A DNA stretch of 50,519 nt, taken from contig JAIFNG010000043.1 of NCBI GenBank assembly GCA_020047815.1, forward strand, positions 1 to 50,519, read 5' to 3'. Positions 34,512-44,378 of the stretch are shown piece after piece (within the stretch, counting starts at the first letter, position 1; each line of letters opens with the position of its first letter). Source of the DNA: Anaerolinea sp. (GTDB taxonomy: Bacteria > Chloroflexota > Anaerolineae > Anaerolineales > Villigracilaceae). The position numbers and the translations under genes are program-made. A model generated the notes under the pieces. The model saw nothing but the letters and a program-made list of their open reading frames with translations, was not told the DNA's origin and searched no databases.

Positions 34512-36875
34512 TTATTCTTCATTCGTTGAAGAAGCATTGTCGTTATTAAATTGCAGGATGACTTCCGAGTCGCCAAGAATGCGTTCAATTTCTTCTGCGG
34601 TTGTGTATAGAATATTCCCAATGTTCAAGGTCGAGCCAATACGCGCAGTTGCATCAAAGATCGCGCGTTCCTTTGTCTCCCGCCGTTGACTCTCCTTGAG
34701 CAGCCGGGCATTTTCCAGGGTAATTCCTGCGCGGTTTGCGGCGGCTTGGGCGATGGATATTTCTTCATTTGTCCACATGTGTTCCGGGTCTTCCTGCTCC
34801 ATACCGATCACACCGATCACCTGATTTAGCACCATCAATGGAACCAACAGGGTGTTCTTCGAATGGCTTTTATTCTGTTCGTTGCCTTCCTTGATGATGA
34901 CGGGTTCGCCATCCTTCAACTGCTGGTGCAGGTCGGCAGGTAAATTCTGCGGTATGGACCGCACCTGTATGCCGTCATATTCGTACGCGGAGCGTTCATA
35001 TTGATGGATGGCTGACTGCCATACATGCTGGGTTTGTGTTTCATAGGCATTGTTAAGCTCTGCCAGGGTTTCATTGACCTGCTGTACCAGTTGAGCGTTT
35101 TCAATTGCTGCTGACAGCTGGTCTGCAAGTAATTGAAGGACTCTTACATCCTGTTCGCTAAAGGCGGCCTGGCTATCTGTCTGAATATCCAATGCACCAA
35201 TGGTCATGCTGCGGCTGCGTAATGGCAGCGTGATTTCGGAGCGGGTTTGCGGCAGGTATGGGTTTTGAAAGTGAACAGCGTCTTCGCCGACATCCAGGGC
35301 AATATGTGCCTGTCCTGTCCTGGTTACACTGCCGACCATCCCCTCCTGTCCCACCTTGAGCCGGTAGTTTTCTTCAAGCATTTGGCTGGCGGCTATACTG
35401 CTGGCAGCGCGTAAAATGGCATAGTCACCCCGTTCATTAACAAGAAAGATGCCAACATGGTAAACCTTGAACCGTTCACGAATTAAATTTGCCGATACAT
35501 TTAAAAGGGTATTTAAGTCATGAATGATGGTGATCTCGCGCGCCACTTCAGCGACCGTCTCAAGTTCAAGCGAGCGGCGCTCAAGGCTGCGGGATCGGTC
35601 TGCCACTTTTTCCTCCAACGTATCAAAAGCCTGAGCCAGCTCATTGGACATTTTATTAAAGGCTGCTGCTAGGTCTTCCAATTCATCATGGGTATGTATC
35701 TGGATTTCCTCAGCCAATTTACCCCCGACCAGGTGCAGTTTCTCCGCTGATAACTGGCTTGCATGCCGGGTTAAACGCCGTAGTGGATTTGTAATGGAGC
35801 GGGTAAGTAAAATAAGCAGTGCGCCAAAGAACATCACGGTCAGGGCGGCATAAAGCAGGAGCGTGTTTCGTGATGCAGATGCTTTTTCAAAAAGCTCATC
35901 CTGGGGAAAAGCCAGTGCCAGCGACCAACCCGTACCCAGCTCTATCGGAGCATAGGCGACCAATACAGGTTTTCCTTGAGGGTCTGTGACTTCTTCAAAG
36001 CCGGCTTTGCCTTCCAACATTTTATCAACCAGTTCCACCCACCCTTTGGCTTTCACCGAGTATGTGGCAGTCAGCATGGAATCGGACATGGGCTCGTAGT
36101 AGCCGCCCGCGTTCTCACCAATTCCAAGGATGGTTCCTTCTGTATCCAGCAAAAACGCATAGCCCTGGTTGCCAACGGATATTTGTTTGACAAGTTCCTG
36201 TATTTGCGAGAAAGCGATGTCGGCTGTTGCCACACCCTTAATGTTGCCCGCCTCGTCAAAAAATGGCGCGCTCCAGGTCACCATCCAAATATTGCCGCCT
36301 CCAAAATCAAAATAGGGAGCCGACAGGACGGGTGCACGGTTGTTTTTTGGAAGGGTGTACCAGTCCCAGGTCAGATAATCGTAATCCGGGTTCCCCAATT
36401 GCGTGAACTGCAATTCCGTCCCGGCGGCAGAAACACGGCTGTAGTAAGGTGCCCAGTAGTAAAGACCCGGTTGAAATTGGTTGGGTTCAAATGCGATCGT
36501 GGAACCAAATACCTGTTCATTGTTCATTAATGTGTTCTGGATAACCGCCAGGATTGTCTTTTCATCAAATTTCGCAACACCTGCTGTGGCAGCCAGGTCT
36601 AATGCCACCCCTCTGGTCCAGGTCAGGTTGGCGCGAATAAGTTCAGCCTTTGATTCAGTTTGACCTTTCAATTCATTGGTCAGGGTATTGATTAAAGCGG
36701 TTTGTGTTGTCCGGACGCTTAACAATGTAAATACTATAAAGGCGGACGACAACAGAAAAATTATCATTAACGGGAGTTTTATATCCAGATTGATCCTGCG
36801 TCCCAATGGAACATTCGACTGCATGGCGGCAGGTGTCTTGGATTCAGGCAGATTGCGGATGTCAGGAATGCTCAT
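34512..36875 (-). CDS. GAF sensor protein G: dCache/HAMP sensor
   Basis: A 787-residue protein. Spans at ~34-54 and ~337-358 enclose a ~280-residue dCache_1-like external domain. Its typical features are the YYSRVSAAG and WTWY-like LTWDWYTLPKNN region, APYFDFGGGNIWMVTWSAPFFD, and the NQGYAFLLDTEGTILG second module. HAMP is ~359-412 (ELEDLAAAFNKMS). GAF is ~438-592 with NPYLPQTRSE at 538-547, the GAF half ~675-728 and the terminal segment ~735-777. dCache domains of this type often bind amino acids or small carboxylates; the pocket residues were not checked. It starts five bases after sensor H's stop. Confidence 0.88.
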   Translation of the reverse strand: MSIPDIRNLPESKTPAAMQSNVPLGRRINLDIKLPLMIIFLLSSAFIVFTLLSVRTTQTALINTLTNELKGQTESKAELIRANLTWTRGVALDLAATAGVAKFDEKTILAVIQNTLMNNEQVFGSTIAFEPNQFQPGLYYWAPYYSRVSAAGTELQFTQLGNPDYDYLTWDWYTLPKNNRAPVLSAPYFDFGGGNIWMVTWSAPFFDEAGNIKGVATADIAFSQIQELVKQISVGNQGYAFLLDTEGTILGIGENAGGYYEPMSDSMLTATYSVKAKGWVELVDKMLEGKAGFEEVTDPQGKPVLVAYAPIELGTGWSLALAFPQDELFEKASASRNTLLLYAALTVMFFGALLILLTRSITNPLRRLTRHASQLSAEKLHLVGGKLAEEIQIHTHDELEDLAAAFNKMSNELAQAFDTLEEKVADRSRSLERRSLELETVAEVAREITIIHDLNTLLNVSANLIRERFKVYHVGIFLVNERGDYAILRAASSIAASQMLEENYRLKVGQEGMVGSVTRTGQAHIALDVGEDAVHFQNPYLPQTRSEITLPLRSRSMTIGALDIQTDSQAAFSEQDVRVLQLLADQLSAAIENAQLVQQVNETLAELNNAYETQTQHVWQSAIHQYERSAYEYDGIQVRSIPQNLPADLHQQLKDGEPVIIKEGNEQNKSHSKNTLLVPLMVLNQVIGVIGMEQEDPEHMWTNEEISIAQAAANRAGITLENARLLKESQRRETKERAIFDATARIGSTLNIGNILYTTAEEIERILGDSEVILQFNNDNASSTNEE

Positions 36876-36880
36876 AATAA

Positions 36881-38623
36881 TTACCTTTCATCCTTTACAG
36901 GCCGGTTGGGGTGCGCCTTGTCGTTGCTTGATGTTTCAAGTTGAATAAAGGTGCGTTTTGCGCCCAGCGTCCGTCCAAGTTCTTCAACGGTTGTTTTCAG
37001 GATCCGGTTGAAATCGGTCGAGGCACCGATCTGGGAAGTGATGTGTGCTATGGTTTCTTCCTGTTCAGCGTGACGGCTGGTCTCTTCGAATAAGCGGGCA
37101 TTTTCCAATGCAAAAGCGGCGCGCTCCGAAATGGATTGCACCACGGTGATTTCATCCTCTGTCCATGTTCGATTTGTTTCGGCGGCTTCAATATGGATGA
37201 CGCCGATCACCTGTTCACGGAATTTAACCGGGACCGCCAGTGTGGAGGGGTTGTTTTTCGATGGTTGAACCTGCATGACCGTCTCTCCTGTTTCGAGGGC
37301 TTTCTCCAGGATCTGGTTCGTTACAGGGTCTGCAGTTGAGATCGTCCCGTCAGCATGGTACGAGTATCCGCTCTGTTTTTGCCTGCGGACCGGCTGTCCG
37401 CCGTGCCGGTTTGCTTTGCGTGAGGGGATATTAAACCCGGCGTGCTCGTTGATCAGCACGTTATTAATGGCAATGGCGATCTGGTTGGCAAGCGTGCTTA
37501 AAAGACTCGCATCTTCACTTTTAAAGGCGGCGGGTATCGTGCTTTGAATATCCAGCACCCCGATGATCTGCGTCCCATATTTGAGGGGAATTGTCATCTC
37601 GGAACGTGTATTTGGCAGGTCAGGGTTGTTAAAGAAAACAGCATCCGAGTCGGTGTCGAGCACGGTACGCGGGTACCCTCCCTGAGAGACATAGCCGACG
37701 ATGCCTGTACCGCCAACCTTCAATTGATGACGGCGTTCAAGCATATGCTTTCCACCCTCACTGTTAGAGGCGCGCAATACAGCATACTCGCGGTTTTCAT
37801 CCAGAAGGAATATGCCCACGTGGTAATAATCCAGCTTTTCACTGACAAGGTGAGTGATCCTATCGAGCAATTCATTCAATTGCCGTGTGGCATTTGAAGA
37901 GATTTCCTGGGATATTTCAGAGACCGCTTGCAGGCGTGTTGTGTGCTGCTGCATCTGTTCATTGGCTTCACTCAACTCGCGGGTGCGTTGTCCCACTCGT
38001 TCTTCCAGGGTTTGGTTGATTTCCTGAAATTCCCTCCTGCCCTCGATCTGGGCATTTCTACTTTCCATCACAATCTGTAAAAGTGAAATGTGTCTGTGGA
38101 AGATCGCGAGCATGGCTGCCATCATCGCAGCAAAGAAAAACGAATTAAGATAAATATATTGTGGGGTTGTATTAAAGGGATTTTCCAGAATTCCATTTAA
38201 TTCGGCAATTCCTGTAAATGCAAACGTGAGGATCATTACGATCGCCAATATTACCGGGGCGGTCAGGTTCTTTCTGCTGTGTACGTTTGCCAGCAGGAAA
38301 AGCCCCAGGTTCCCCATCCAGAGCAGGTCGTGAGTACCATTGCCTTCAACAATGGTGACAAGACATATTGAAAAAGACATTACCACCGGGAACAGGATCA
38401 ATTGGTTATATCGTGCTCGAAGCGCCTGGAATAGGACAAATAGGGCAATGACATTGGCGATGGATAATGCGGCCAGTGTTATTGGATTCCGGGTAACCAG
38501 GAGCAGCAGCAGGGACGACAGAATCCCAAGTATCAGGGTCACCAATATTTCAGCGCGTTGCCCGGGGGCTTCTCCGGGTCGGTCTTTGAATAGATGATCA
38601 CGCAGGTTGTTGAATATATTCAT
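36881..38623 (-). CDS. GAF sensor protein H: six-span membrane sensor
   Basis: A 580-residue protein with about six spans between residues 24 and 177, then a coiled coil (~180-230). GAF is ~232-388 with NPDLPNTRSE at 333-342. The linker is followed by the GAF half (461-513; RTWTEDEITVVQSISERAAFALENARL) and the terminal segment (520-563). The start at 38623 is one base after the stop of sensor I and has GAAGGA upstream. An upstream extension of the frame to 38872 lies wholly inside sensor I and is basic and low in hydrophobic pattern, so I rejected it. The C-terminus ends in a charged tail. Confidence 0.87.
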   Translation of the reverse strand: MNIFNNLRDHLFKDRPGEAPGQRAEILVTLILGILSSLLLLLVTRNPITLAALSIANVIALFVLFQALRARYNQLILFPVVMSFSICLVTIVEGNGTHDLLWMGNLGLFLLANVHSRKNLTAPVILAIVMILTFAFTGIAELNGILENPFNTTPQYIYLNSFFFAAMMAAMLAIFHRHISLLQIVMESRNAQIEGRREFQEINQTLEERVGQRTRELSEANEQMQQHTTRLQAVSEISQEISSNATRQLNELLDRITHLVSEKLDYYHVGIFLLDENREYAVLRASNSEGGKHMLERRHQLKVGGTGIVGYVSQGGYPRTVLDTDSDAVFFNNPDLPNTRSEMTIPLKYGTQIIGVLDIQSTIPAAFKSEDASLLSTLANQIAIAINNVLINEHAGFNIPSRKANRHGGQPVRRQKQSGYSYHADGTISTADPVTNQILEKALETGETVMQVQPSKNNPSTLAVPVKFREQVIGVIHIEAAETNRTWTEDEITVVQSISERAAFALENARLFEETSRHAEQEETIAHITSQIGASTDFNRILKTTVEELGRTLGAKRTFIQLETSSNDKAHPNRPVKDER

Positions 38624-38624
38624 G

Positions 38625-41153
38625 CTATTCCTTCGTCTTCCTGCTTCTGCCGTTGACAGGACGTTCGTCGCCGCCCGGGTCACTAAACTCATCCAACAAC
38701 TGGAAGGTGACGGATGCATTCCCAATGGTTTGCCCCAGTTCCTGTACTGTTTCACGCAGGATCGCGTCTGTCTGTGAAACCGCGCTGATTCGCGCAGAAA
38801 TATCCGAAATACGCGATTCGCGTGCAGCGAGTTGTTGTGATTCCTTGTAGAGGCGCGCGCTTTCCAGCGCACCGCCCAATTGGTCTGTTAGGGCAATTGC
38901 CAGGTTTGTTTCTTCCTGTGTCCACGATTCTGAAATATCTGATTTTTTCAAACGGATGGCGCCGATGACCTGTCCGCGCACTCTGACCGGTATGCTGACG
39001 GTCAGCCCATCGTTTCCAGTGACCACCGCACCCAAGTCAACCGCTTTGGCAAGAATTGGCTCAAGGTGTTCGGAATGTATTTGCACAGTGGATGGCAGGG
39101 TGGCAAGGAACCCAATTCGGGGCTGGTTGTGAAGGATTTTTCTCCACGCGCCACGGCTTGTCTCTGCGTATCCCATCCGGGCGATCTCGATCGCTTTTTC
39201 GGCTTCGTTGAATAAATTTGCGTTTTGAATGGCGATGGCGATCTGCTCTGCAAGGATCTGTAGTGTGGAAATATCACCCTCGGAGAAAGCCTGGGCTTCC
39301 GTGCTTTGCACATCCAGCGCGCCAAGAATTTGTCCGCCAATAACAAGCGGGAGTGCCATTTCAGAGCGTGTTTCAGGCAGGTCCGGGTTGTCAAAGTAAA
39401 CAGCATCCTGACCCACATCCAGCGCGATACGCGCTTTTGCATTTTTCGTGACATAACCCACGATGCCCGTTTCGCCAACTTTGAGCTGGTGTTTTCTCTC
39501 CAGCATGCGGTGTCCGCCTTCGCTGTTTGCGGCGCTCAATACGGCATATTCTTTATGCGCATCCAGTAAAAAGATGCCGACATGGTAATACCCGAAATTC
39601 TCATGGATGAGATATGTGGTTTGTTGTAAAAGTTCTGAAAGATCACGAAAGGATGTGATCGCTTTTCCAACGCCCGCCACAGCTTTAAACAGATTGCTGC
39701 GCCGCTCGATCTCGCTTGTGCGCTCGGCTACCCGCTGCTCAAGCGAACGGATCGAAAGACTTAAAGTGGAGGTCATTACGTTCAAAGTCTCTGCCAGGGT
39801 TCCAATTTCATCCTGACCTTCAACCTCGGCTTTCGCATCCATATTTCCCGCGATGATCTCATTGGCTACATCCGTCAAGGATTTCAAAGGAGCCATCAAC
39901 CGCGTTCCAACACCCAGGGTGGCGAGGGAGGCAAGGCCCAGGACACCGGCAATGAGAATGATACTGACTCGGATCGTGCTTGCCGTTTCCCGCGCAATTT
40001 GGGCGCTGACATCGGTGCTTTGGATCAGCATTTCCTCTGCAGGCACGACAATGGCAAGGGTGTATTGCACTTCAGGGATCTGGCGGTAGGACATGAAGCG
40101 TTCAACGCCCCCCAAATTCACACGGATCACTTCGTTTTTACCGGTCGTTAAATTCTTCAGTACATCAAAAAATTCCGGCGGCGCATTCGTCAGTGTTGTC
40201 TCGTCCAGGATCTCGCCCAAGGGCGCGGTCCCGGCGGTAACTCCAAAATCGCGATACCCCATTTCGGGTAATGCGATCAATCGGCTTTCCTTGTCCACCA
40301 GAAAAGCATAACCGGTCTCTCCAACACGGATGTTGGAAACCAGGCTTGTGATCTTGTTCAGTTGCACATCCATGGCCGCTACGCCTTCCAGTTGATTTTG
40401 AGAGCCAAAGACTGGAATGCTGGTTGTAATTACCAGCCCATTGAGAGCCGCATCCTGATAGGGTGTTGACCAGACTGCGATCCCTTCCGCGTTTTGATCA
40501 GGAGCGGCATTTACATACCAGGGGCGTCCGGTAACGTCAAAATCGGCGGGAACGATATTGGCAAGGTCAATATTCGGATGGTAGATAACTTCCTTGTTCG
40601 TGCCGCCAAAATAGATCGCGATGATCTCCGGGTTATTGTTAAGAATTGCGGGGATGATCAGTTCGGTTTGCTTCATTGCATTTAACTTTGAGGCAAGTCT
40701 GCCTGTCAGTTCTGCAGATGCTGGCATGAAGATCGAAGCGATCTCCGTATTCGTGTTATCCCAGCTGCCCGATGCAAGCTGAAAAAGAGATGTGGAGGCA
40801 TCCCAGGACGGATCGCCATTCGGGACTGATTTTGAGGACAGGATGTTTTCTTCCATGGCGCCAATGGTCGAAATATTCTTGCTCATGGATGCAAAAAAAT
40901 CATCAAGCAGGGTGGCTTGTTCCTTGCTCATGCTGGATAGATCGTTTTCGACCTTGGTGCGCACGCTTGACTCAAGTTGGGTTGTCAACATGGTGCTTGA
41001 TTCTTGCGTGCGGTAATAAACGTAGTACCCCATTCCGATGATTGCAATGAATGTGATCAACATATTGGCCAGAGTCAGCTTGGCGCGCAGGCTGACTTGC
41101 CTAAACGGAGATATTTTCAGGATGCCTGCCGGGGGGAAGCGTCTTGTCTTCAT
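38625..41153 (-). CDS. GAF sensor protein I: large dCache/HAMP sensor
   Basis: An 842-residue protein. Spans at ~27-47 and ~395-417 enclose a ~345-residue external dCache-like region (DFDVTGRPWYVNAA, YQDAALNGLVITTSIPV, VGETGYAFLVDKESRLIA). The GRPWY and TGYAF motifs are typical of Cache receptors. HAMP is ~418-472 (DEIGTLAETLNVM). GAF is ~490-645 with NPDLPETRSE at 589-598, the GAF half ~715-768 and the terminal segment ~775-822. Its ATG overlaps the stop of sensor J (4 nt), and sensor H starts right after its own stop. Confidence 0.88.
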   Translation of the reverse strand: MKTRRFPPAGILKISPFRQVSLRAKLTLANMLITFIAIIGMGYYVYYRTQESSTMLTTQLESSVRTKVENDLSSMSKEQATLLDDFFASMSKNISTIGAMEENILSSKSVPNGDPSWDASTSLFQLASGSWDNTNTEIASIFMPASAELTGRLASKLNAMKQTELIIPAILNNNPEIIAIYFGGTNKEVIYHPNIDLANIVPADFDVTGRPWYVNAAPDQNAEGIAVWSTPYQDAALNGLVITTSIPVFGSQNQLEGVAAMDVQLNKITSLVSNIRVGETGYAFLVDKESRLIALPEMGYRDFGVTAGTAPLGEILDETTLTNAPPEFFDVLKNLTTGKNEVIRVNLGGVERFMSYRQIPEVQYTLAIVVPAEEMLIQSTDVSAQIARETASTIRVSIILIAGVLGLASLATLGVGTRLMAPLKSLTDVANEIIAGNMDAKAEVEGQDEIGTLAETLNVMTSTLSLSIRSLEQRVAERTSEIERRSNLFKAVAGVGKAITSFRDLSELLQQTTYLIHENFGYYHVGIFLLDAHKEYAVLSAANSEGGHRMLERKHQLKVGETGIVGYVTKNAKARIALDVGQDAVYFDNPDLPETRSEMALPLVIGGQILGALDVQSTEAQAFSEGDISTLQILAEQIAIAIQNANLFNEAEKAIEIARMGYAETSRGAWRKILHNQPRIGFLATLPSTVQIHSEHLEPILAKAVDLGAVVTGNDGLTVSIPVRVRGQVIGAIRLKKSDISESWTQEETNLAIALTDQLGGALESARLYKESQQLAARESRISDISARISAVSQTDAILRETVQELGQTIGNASVTFQLLDEFSDPGGDERPVNGRSRKTKE

Positions 41154-42817
41154 CGGGTATGTGCCTTATGCTCTGCCGCTGCTTTTTTGTCAGCTGCATT
41201 TTCCAATTTTGGAGCGCCAATGCTGATCTCGGCTTCTTTCAAGTCAAATACCCTGCGCAGCTCGGTTGTGGCTGTTCGTAAAACCGACTCAACATCCAGG
41301 GTTTCACGCACACGGGCGGAAACATTCGCGATCACCTGGTCGCGAAGTGCGCTTTTTCGTGTTTCATCCACCAGACGGTTATTTTCCAGTGCAAGCGCCA
41401 CCTGGTATGCCACTTTTTCCACTAAAATGCGTTCCCGTTCAGACCATGTGGCGGCAGCGCCTTTTCTTTTTAGGATGATGTTTCCAATACTCTGTCCGTG
41501 CAGAACAAGCGGAACGTGCAACCCGCCCGGTTCGTTTTGTTTGTTGTTGACAAAGATCGGGCGTACACCCGCCGGGGTATATTGATAGGCGGGTTTATTC
41601 CGGGTTGTGAATTTTGCCCATGTTTCATGGGTTTGTGCAGAGGTGCTTGATTCCAGTTGTTGGGCCAGGTTTTTAGTCTCAATAATCAGGCGGACGTTGT
41701 CCAATGATATGGCAACAAGGTCGGCAAGAGTTTGCAATATTTCTGCGTCCTGCATGTTGAAAGCCTGTGGCTGGTCGGAGTGCATATCCAATATACCGAT
41801 CACGTTTTTGCGGACCGTAAGCGGCAGGAGCATGCGCGAGCGGGTAAGCGGGAAGTTGGCGTCGCTGACAAAGTTTGTATTGTCACTATCTGAGGTGAGA
41901 TAAGGACGGTTATGTTCAACGACCTGGTTGATCAGGTTAAGCCTGTCTGGTTCCACCCGAAAACCCTGCCCGATCAGTTCCTTTCCTGCGGCTGAAGATG
42001 CAGCCTGCAGAAAGGCGGTTTTTTTATATTCATCCAACAGATAAAGCCCAACCTGGTAGGATTCAAATTGTTCTGAGATCAACCTGGTGACCGTATCCAG
42101 CAGTTCAGAAATATCCTGCATCTCTGTAATGGTCCTGGAGACGAATGCGGAGGACCGTAATTGTGCGGCCCGTGATTCCGATTCATTTGTACGTTCCCGC
42201 ACCCTGTCTTCCAATTGTGCGCGTTCGGCGGCAAGTTTTTGGAATGCAGTTTTCATGTCCTGCGACCAATGCGAGAATTCCTTCTTAAATTGATTAATGG
42301 CTATAACGAGAATGGCGCTTATGATCGAAAAGTTTACGGTATAAGCCGCCCAGTCAATGAACTTGGTGGCTGGTACATCCGGCGACTTGAATTGATAAAT
42401 GCCGAGTTGCTGCAGGGTGCCGATCAATACGAATGTAAAAGCGCTGACCGCCAATGCGATCACATCAACGCGCTGATCGAATAACAGGGTGGCTAATGAG
42501 ATAAAGGCAATGAAAAAGATGCTTCCATCGAGCCAGGGTCCCCAGGCAAGGATCGAATTTACACCGATGGTGAACACCATAAATAGCAGGGCAAACGCAC
42601 GCACCGTATACTTCACCTGAAACACGGTGATCGCCAGTAATAGCAGATACAGGCTGATAAATAAGATCCGGTCAGTGGCCGTGGCAGTGGGGAAGGAGGC
42701 TGCGATCAGCGTGATGCCCAGAATGCAGGCAATGCGCAGGATGGTGACAATAAACCGTTCGCGCCAGCCCTTGTAATCAAGGGAGTTGAAGGAATCCATG
42801 GGTGGAGTGCTATTCAT
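41150..42817 (-). CDS. GAF sensor protein J: multispan NWRxxF-type sensor, divergent GAF
   Basis: About 555 residues. The N-terminus has YKGWRERF and about six spans up to residue ~175. GAF (~222-380) is diverged: the NPxLPxTRSE signature reads SDANFPLTRSR, and the N-terminal part carries AAGKELIGQGFRVEP. The GAF half (~432-485) has SERERILVEK in place of WTxDE, and the terminal segment (492-536) ends in a Lys/Ala-rich tail. The start may be ATG 42817 (chosen) or the GTG two codons earlier at 42823; both lie inside the end of sensor K. A 4-nt overlap joins it to sensor I. Confidence 0.85.
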   Translation of the reverse strand: MNSTPPMDSFNSLDYKGWRERFIVTILRIACILGITLIAASFPTATATDRILFISLYLLLLAITVFQVKYTVRAFALLFMVFTIGVNSILAWGPWLDGSIFFIAFISLATLLFDQRVDVIALAVSAFTFVLIGTLQQLGIYQFKSPDVPATKFIDWAAYTVNFSIISAILVIAINQFKKEFSHWSQDMKTAFQKLAAERAQLEDRVRERTNESESRAAQLRSSAFVSRTITEMQDISELLDTVTRLISEQFESYQVGLYLLDEYKKTAFLQAASSAAGKELIGQGFRVEPDRLNLINQVVEHNRPYLTSDSDNTNFVSDANFPLTRSRMLLPLTVRKNVIGILDMHSDQPQAFNMQDAEILQTLADLVAISLDNVRLIIETKNLAQQLESSTSAQTHETWAKFTTRNKPAYQYTPAGVRPIFVNNKQNEPGGLHVPLVLHGQSIGNIILKRKGAAATWSERERILVEKVAYQVALALENNRLVDETRKSALRDQVIANVSARVRETLDVESVLRTATTELRRVFDLKEAEISIGAPKLENAADKKAAAEHKAHTR

Positions 42818-44378
42818 TGTCACCGCCCATCAATACCTCAATACTGACTTCGGCGGCTTCGAGCGCGCGCCCCAGCTCTCGAACCGTTGTTTGAAGAATG
42901 GTGTCCATGGTTGTGGAAGACCAAATTTTTGAGGTGACTTCATTGGCCAGTCTTTCGCGCATGGCAATGGATTGGCTTTCCTCCACCAGGCGGGCATTTT
43001 CCAGGGCGAGGGCGGCCTGTGATGCAATGGATTCGATCAGCCTTTTCTGTTCAGGGGTCCATTCCTCAGTGCTTGACATGTTGATCTGCCCGATGACCTG
43101 CTCGCGCAGGGTGAGTGGGATCTCGATCTCCTTCCTGCCGGTCGGATCGTTCTCGCCAAGTGCATATTCAAATTTTTGATCGGCATTCAGGGTAAGCCAG
43201 CCCCCCTGAATATATTGCTGCTGGGTCGCGCTCATTTCATTAATGCTTTGCTGCGCTTCCGTGAACAGGCGTGAGTTCTCAAGTGCGATTGCGACCTGGT
43301 TTGCCATGTTCTGGTATGTGTCGGCATCCTGCATTCCAAATATATTTTGCTTTGTTGAGTGCATTTCCAGGGCGCCGATCACCCGTTCGCCGATCGCGAT
43401 CGGCAGTGCAATTAGTGATCGGGTATATGGCAGCAGGGGGTTGTCAATATGGCCGGCAGGTCCGATCTCCGGGATGCAAGCCTGGTTTGTGCGAATGGCT
43501 GTCCCTACCGCATTCTTCCCATTGATACTTATATGGTATTTGTTTTTTTGCAGCACTTTGCCTGCGTCCCCGGTTGCCGCTTTTAGATCAGCCCATTGAC
43601 CCGTGGTGTCTGCTATAAAAATGGCGGTATAGTAACAATCAAATTCATCACCGATTAATTGCGTGGTGCGGGACAGCAGTTCATCGGGGTTCAGGATGGT
43701 TGTGATCGTGCGCCCGATCTTGTTTATTTTGTGTAATTGCTCTGTGCGTTCGGCTACGTTTTTCTCAAGATTGTTGCGTTCGTCCTTGATCGTTTTGATG
43801 TTTTCGTCAATTTGCTTTTGCGTTTCAAGAAATGCCTTTTCAAGGCGCTGGAAACCTAAAATGGTCACCACCCCGAACATTACGATCATGGCGCCGCCGC
43901 TAACCCAATCCTCTACGAGGGCGGGAAAGGTGTATGGCGCAAGCGGCGCAAGGGTGTTATTCAGCATCAACCAGCCGGTCACTGATATTGTCAGAATGAC
44001 CACGAACATCACGGTCATTCCGGCTTGAGGTGAGGTCAACAGGGTGGCAAGGAGGATCAATCCCAAAAAGAAGAATGCACTGTCTCCCAGGATCCCGTAC
44101 CTTAATAGTTCACTCAACCCCAGCGCATAAATACTCAGCAGCAGGACATTGATGCGGATCTTATAAGGGAAGCGTACAACAGTAACAATTCCTGTCAGTA
44201 CATAAGCGGCGATGAAAATTGCCTTGATGAAAATACTGCCGGCGCTGTTTACGGCGGGAATGAGGACGAATGCTCCCAATGCGAGCATTCCGGCCAGCAG
44301 CGGCATTACAAATTTTTCACGCCAGTTCTTGTACAACTGGCGGGTGGCTTCTTCAGGGTTGGGCGTTATGTTGCTCAT
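42810..44378 (-). CDS. GAF sensor protein K: multispan NWRxxF-type sensor
   Basis: A 522-residue protein with YKNWREKF at the cytoplasmic N-terminus and about six spans to residue ~180. A coiled coil (185-215) leads to GAF (~218-372), where the signature reads NPLLPYTRSL (313-322). The linker is shorter than in other members, and the GAF half (~417-468; EEWTPEQKRLIESIASQAALALENARL) and terminal segment (475-516) follow. Its ATG overlaps the TGA of sensor L by 4 nt. With J it forms the more diverged pair of the array. Confidence 0.86.
   Translation of the reverse strand: MSNITPNPEEATRQLYKNWREKFVMPLLAGMLALGAFVLIPAVNSAGSIFIKAIFIAAYVLTGIVTVVRFPYKIRINVLLLSIYALGLSELLRYGILGDSAFFFLGLILLATLLTSPQAGMTVMFVVILTISVTGWLMLNNTLAPLAPYTFPALVEDWVSGGAMIVMFGVVTILGFQRLEKAFLETQKQIDENIKTIKDERNNLEKNVAERTEQLHKINKIGRTITTILNPDELLSRTTQLIGDEFDCYYTAIFIADTTGQWADLKAATGDAGKVLQKNKYHISINGKNAVGTAIRTNQACIPEIGPAGHIDNPLLPYTRSLIALPIAIGERVIGALEMHSTKQNIFGMQDADTYQNMANQVAIALENSRLFTEAQQSINEMSATQQQYIQGGWLTLNADQKFEYALGENDPTGRKEIEIPLTLREQVIGQINMSSTEEWTPEQKRLIESIASQAALALENARLVEESQSIAMRERLANEVTSKIWSSTTMDTILQTTVRELGRALEAAEVSIEVLMGGDNE

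Noticed and set aside
38624..38872. An 83-residue N-terminal extension of sensor H
   Set aside because: It lies entirely inside sensor I in another frame, is basic and not membrane- or domain-like, and a good start with a ribosome site exists at 38623.
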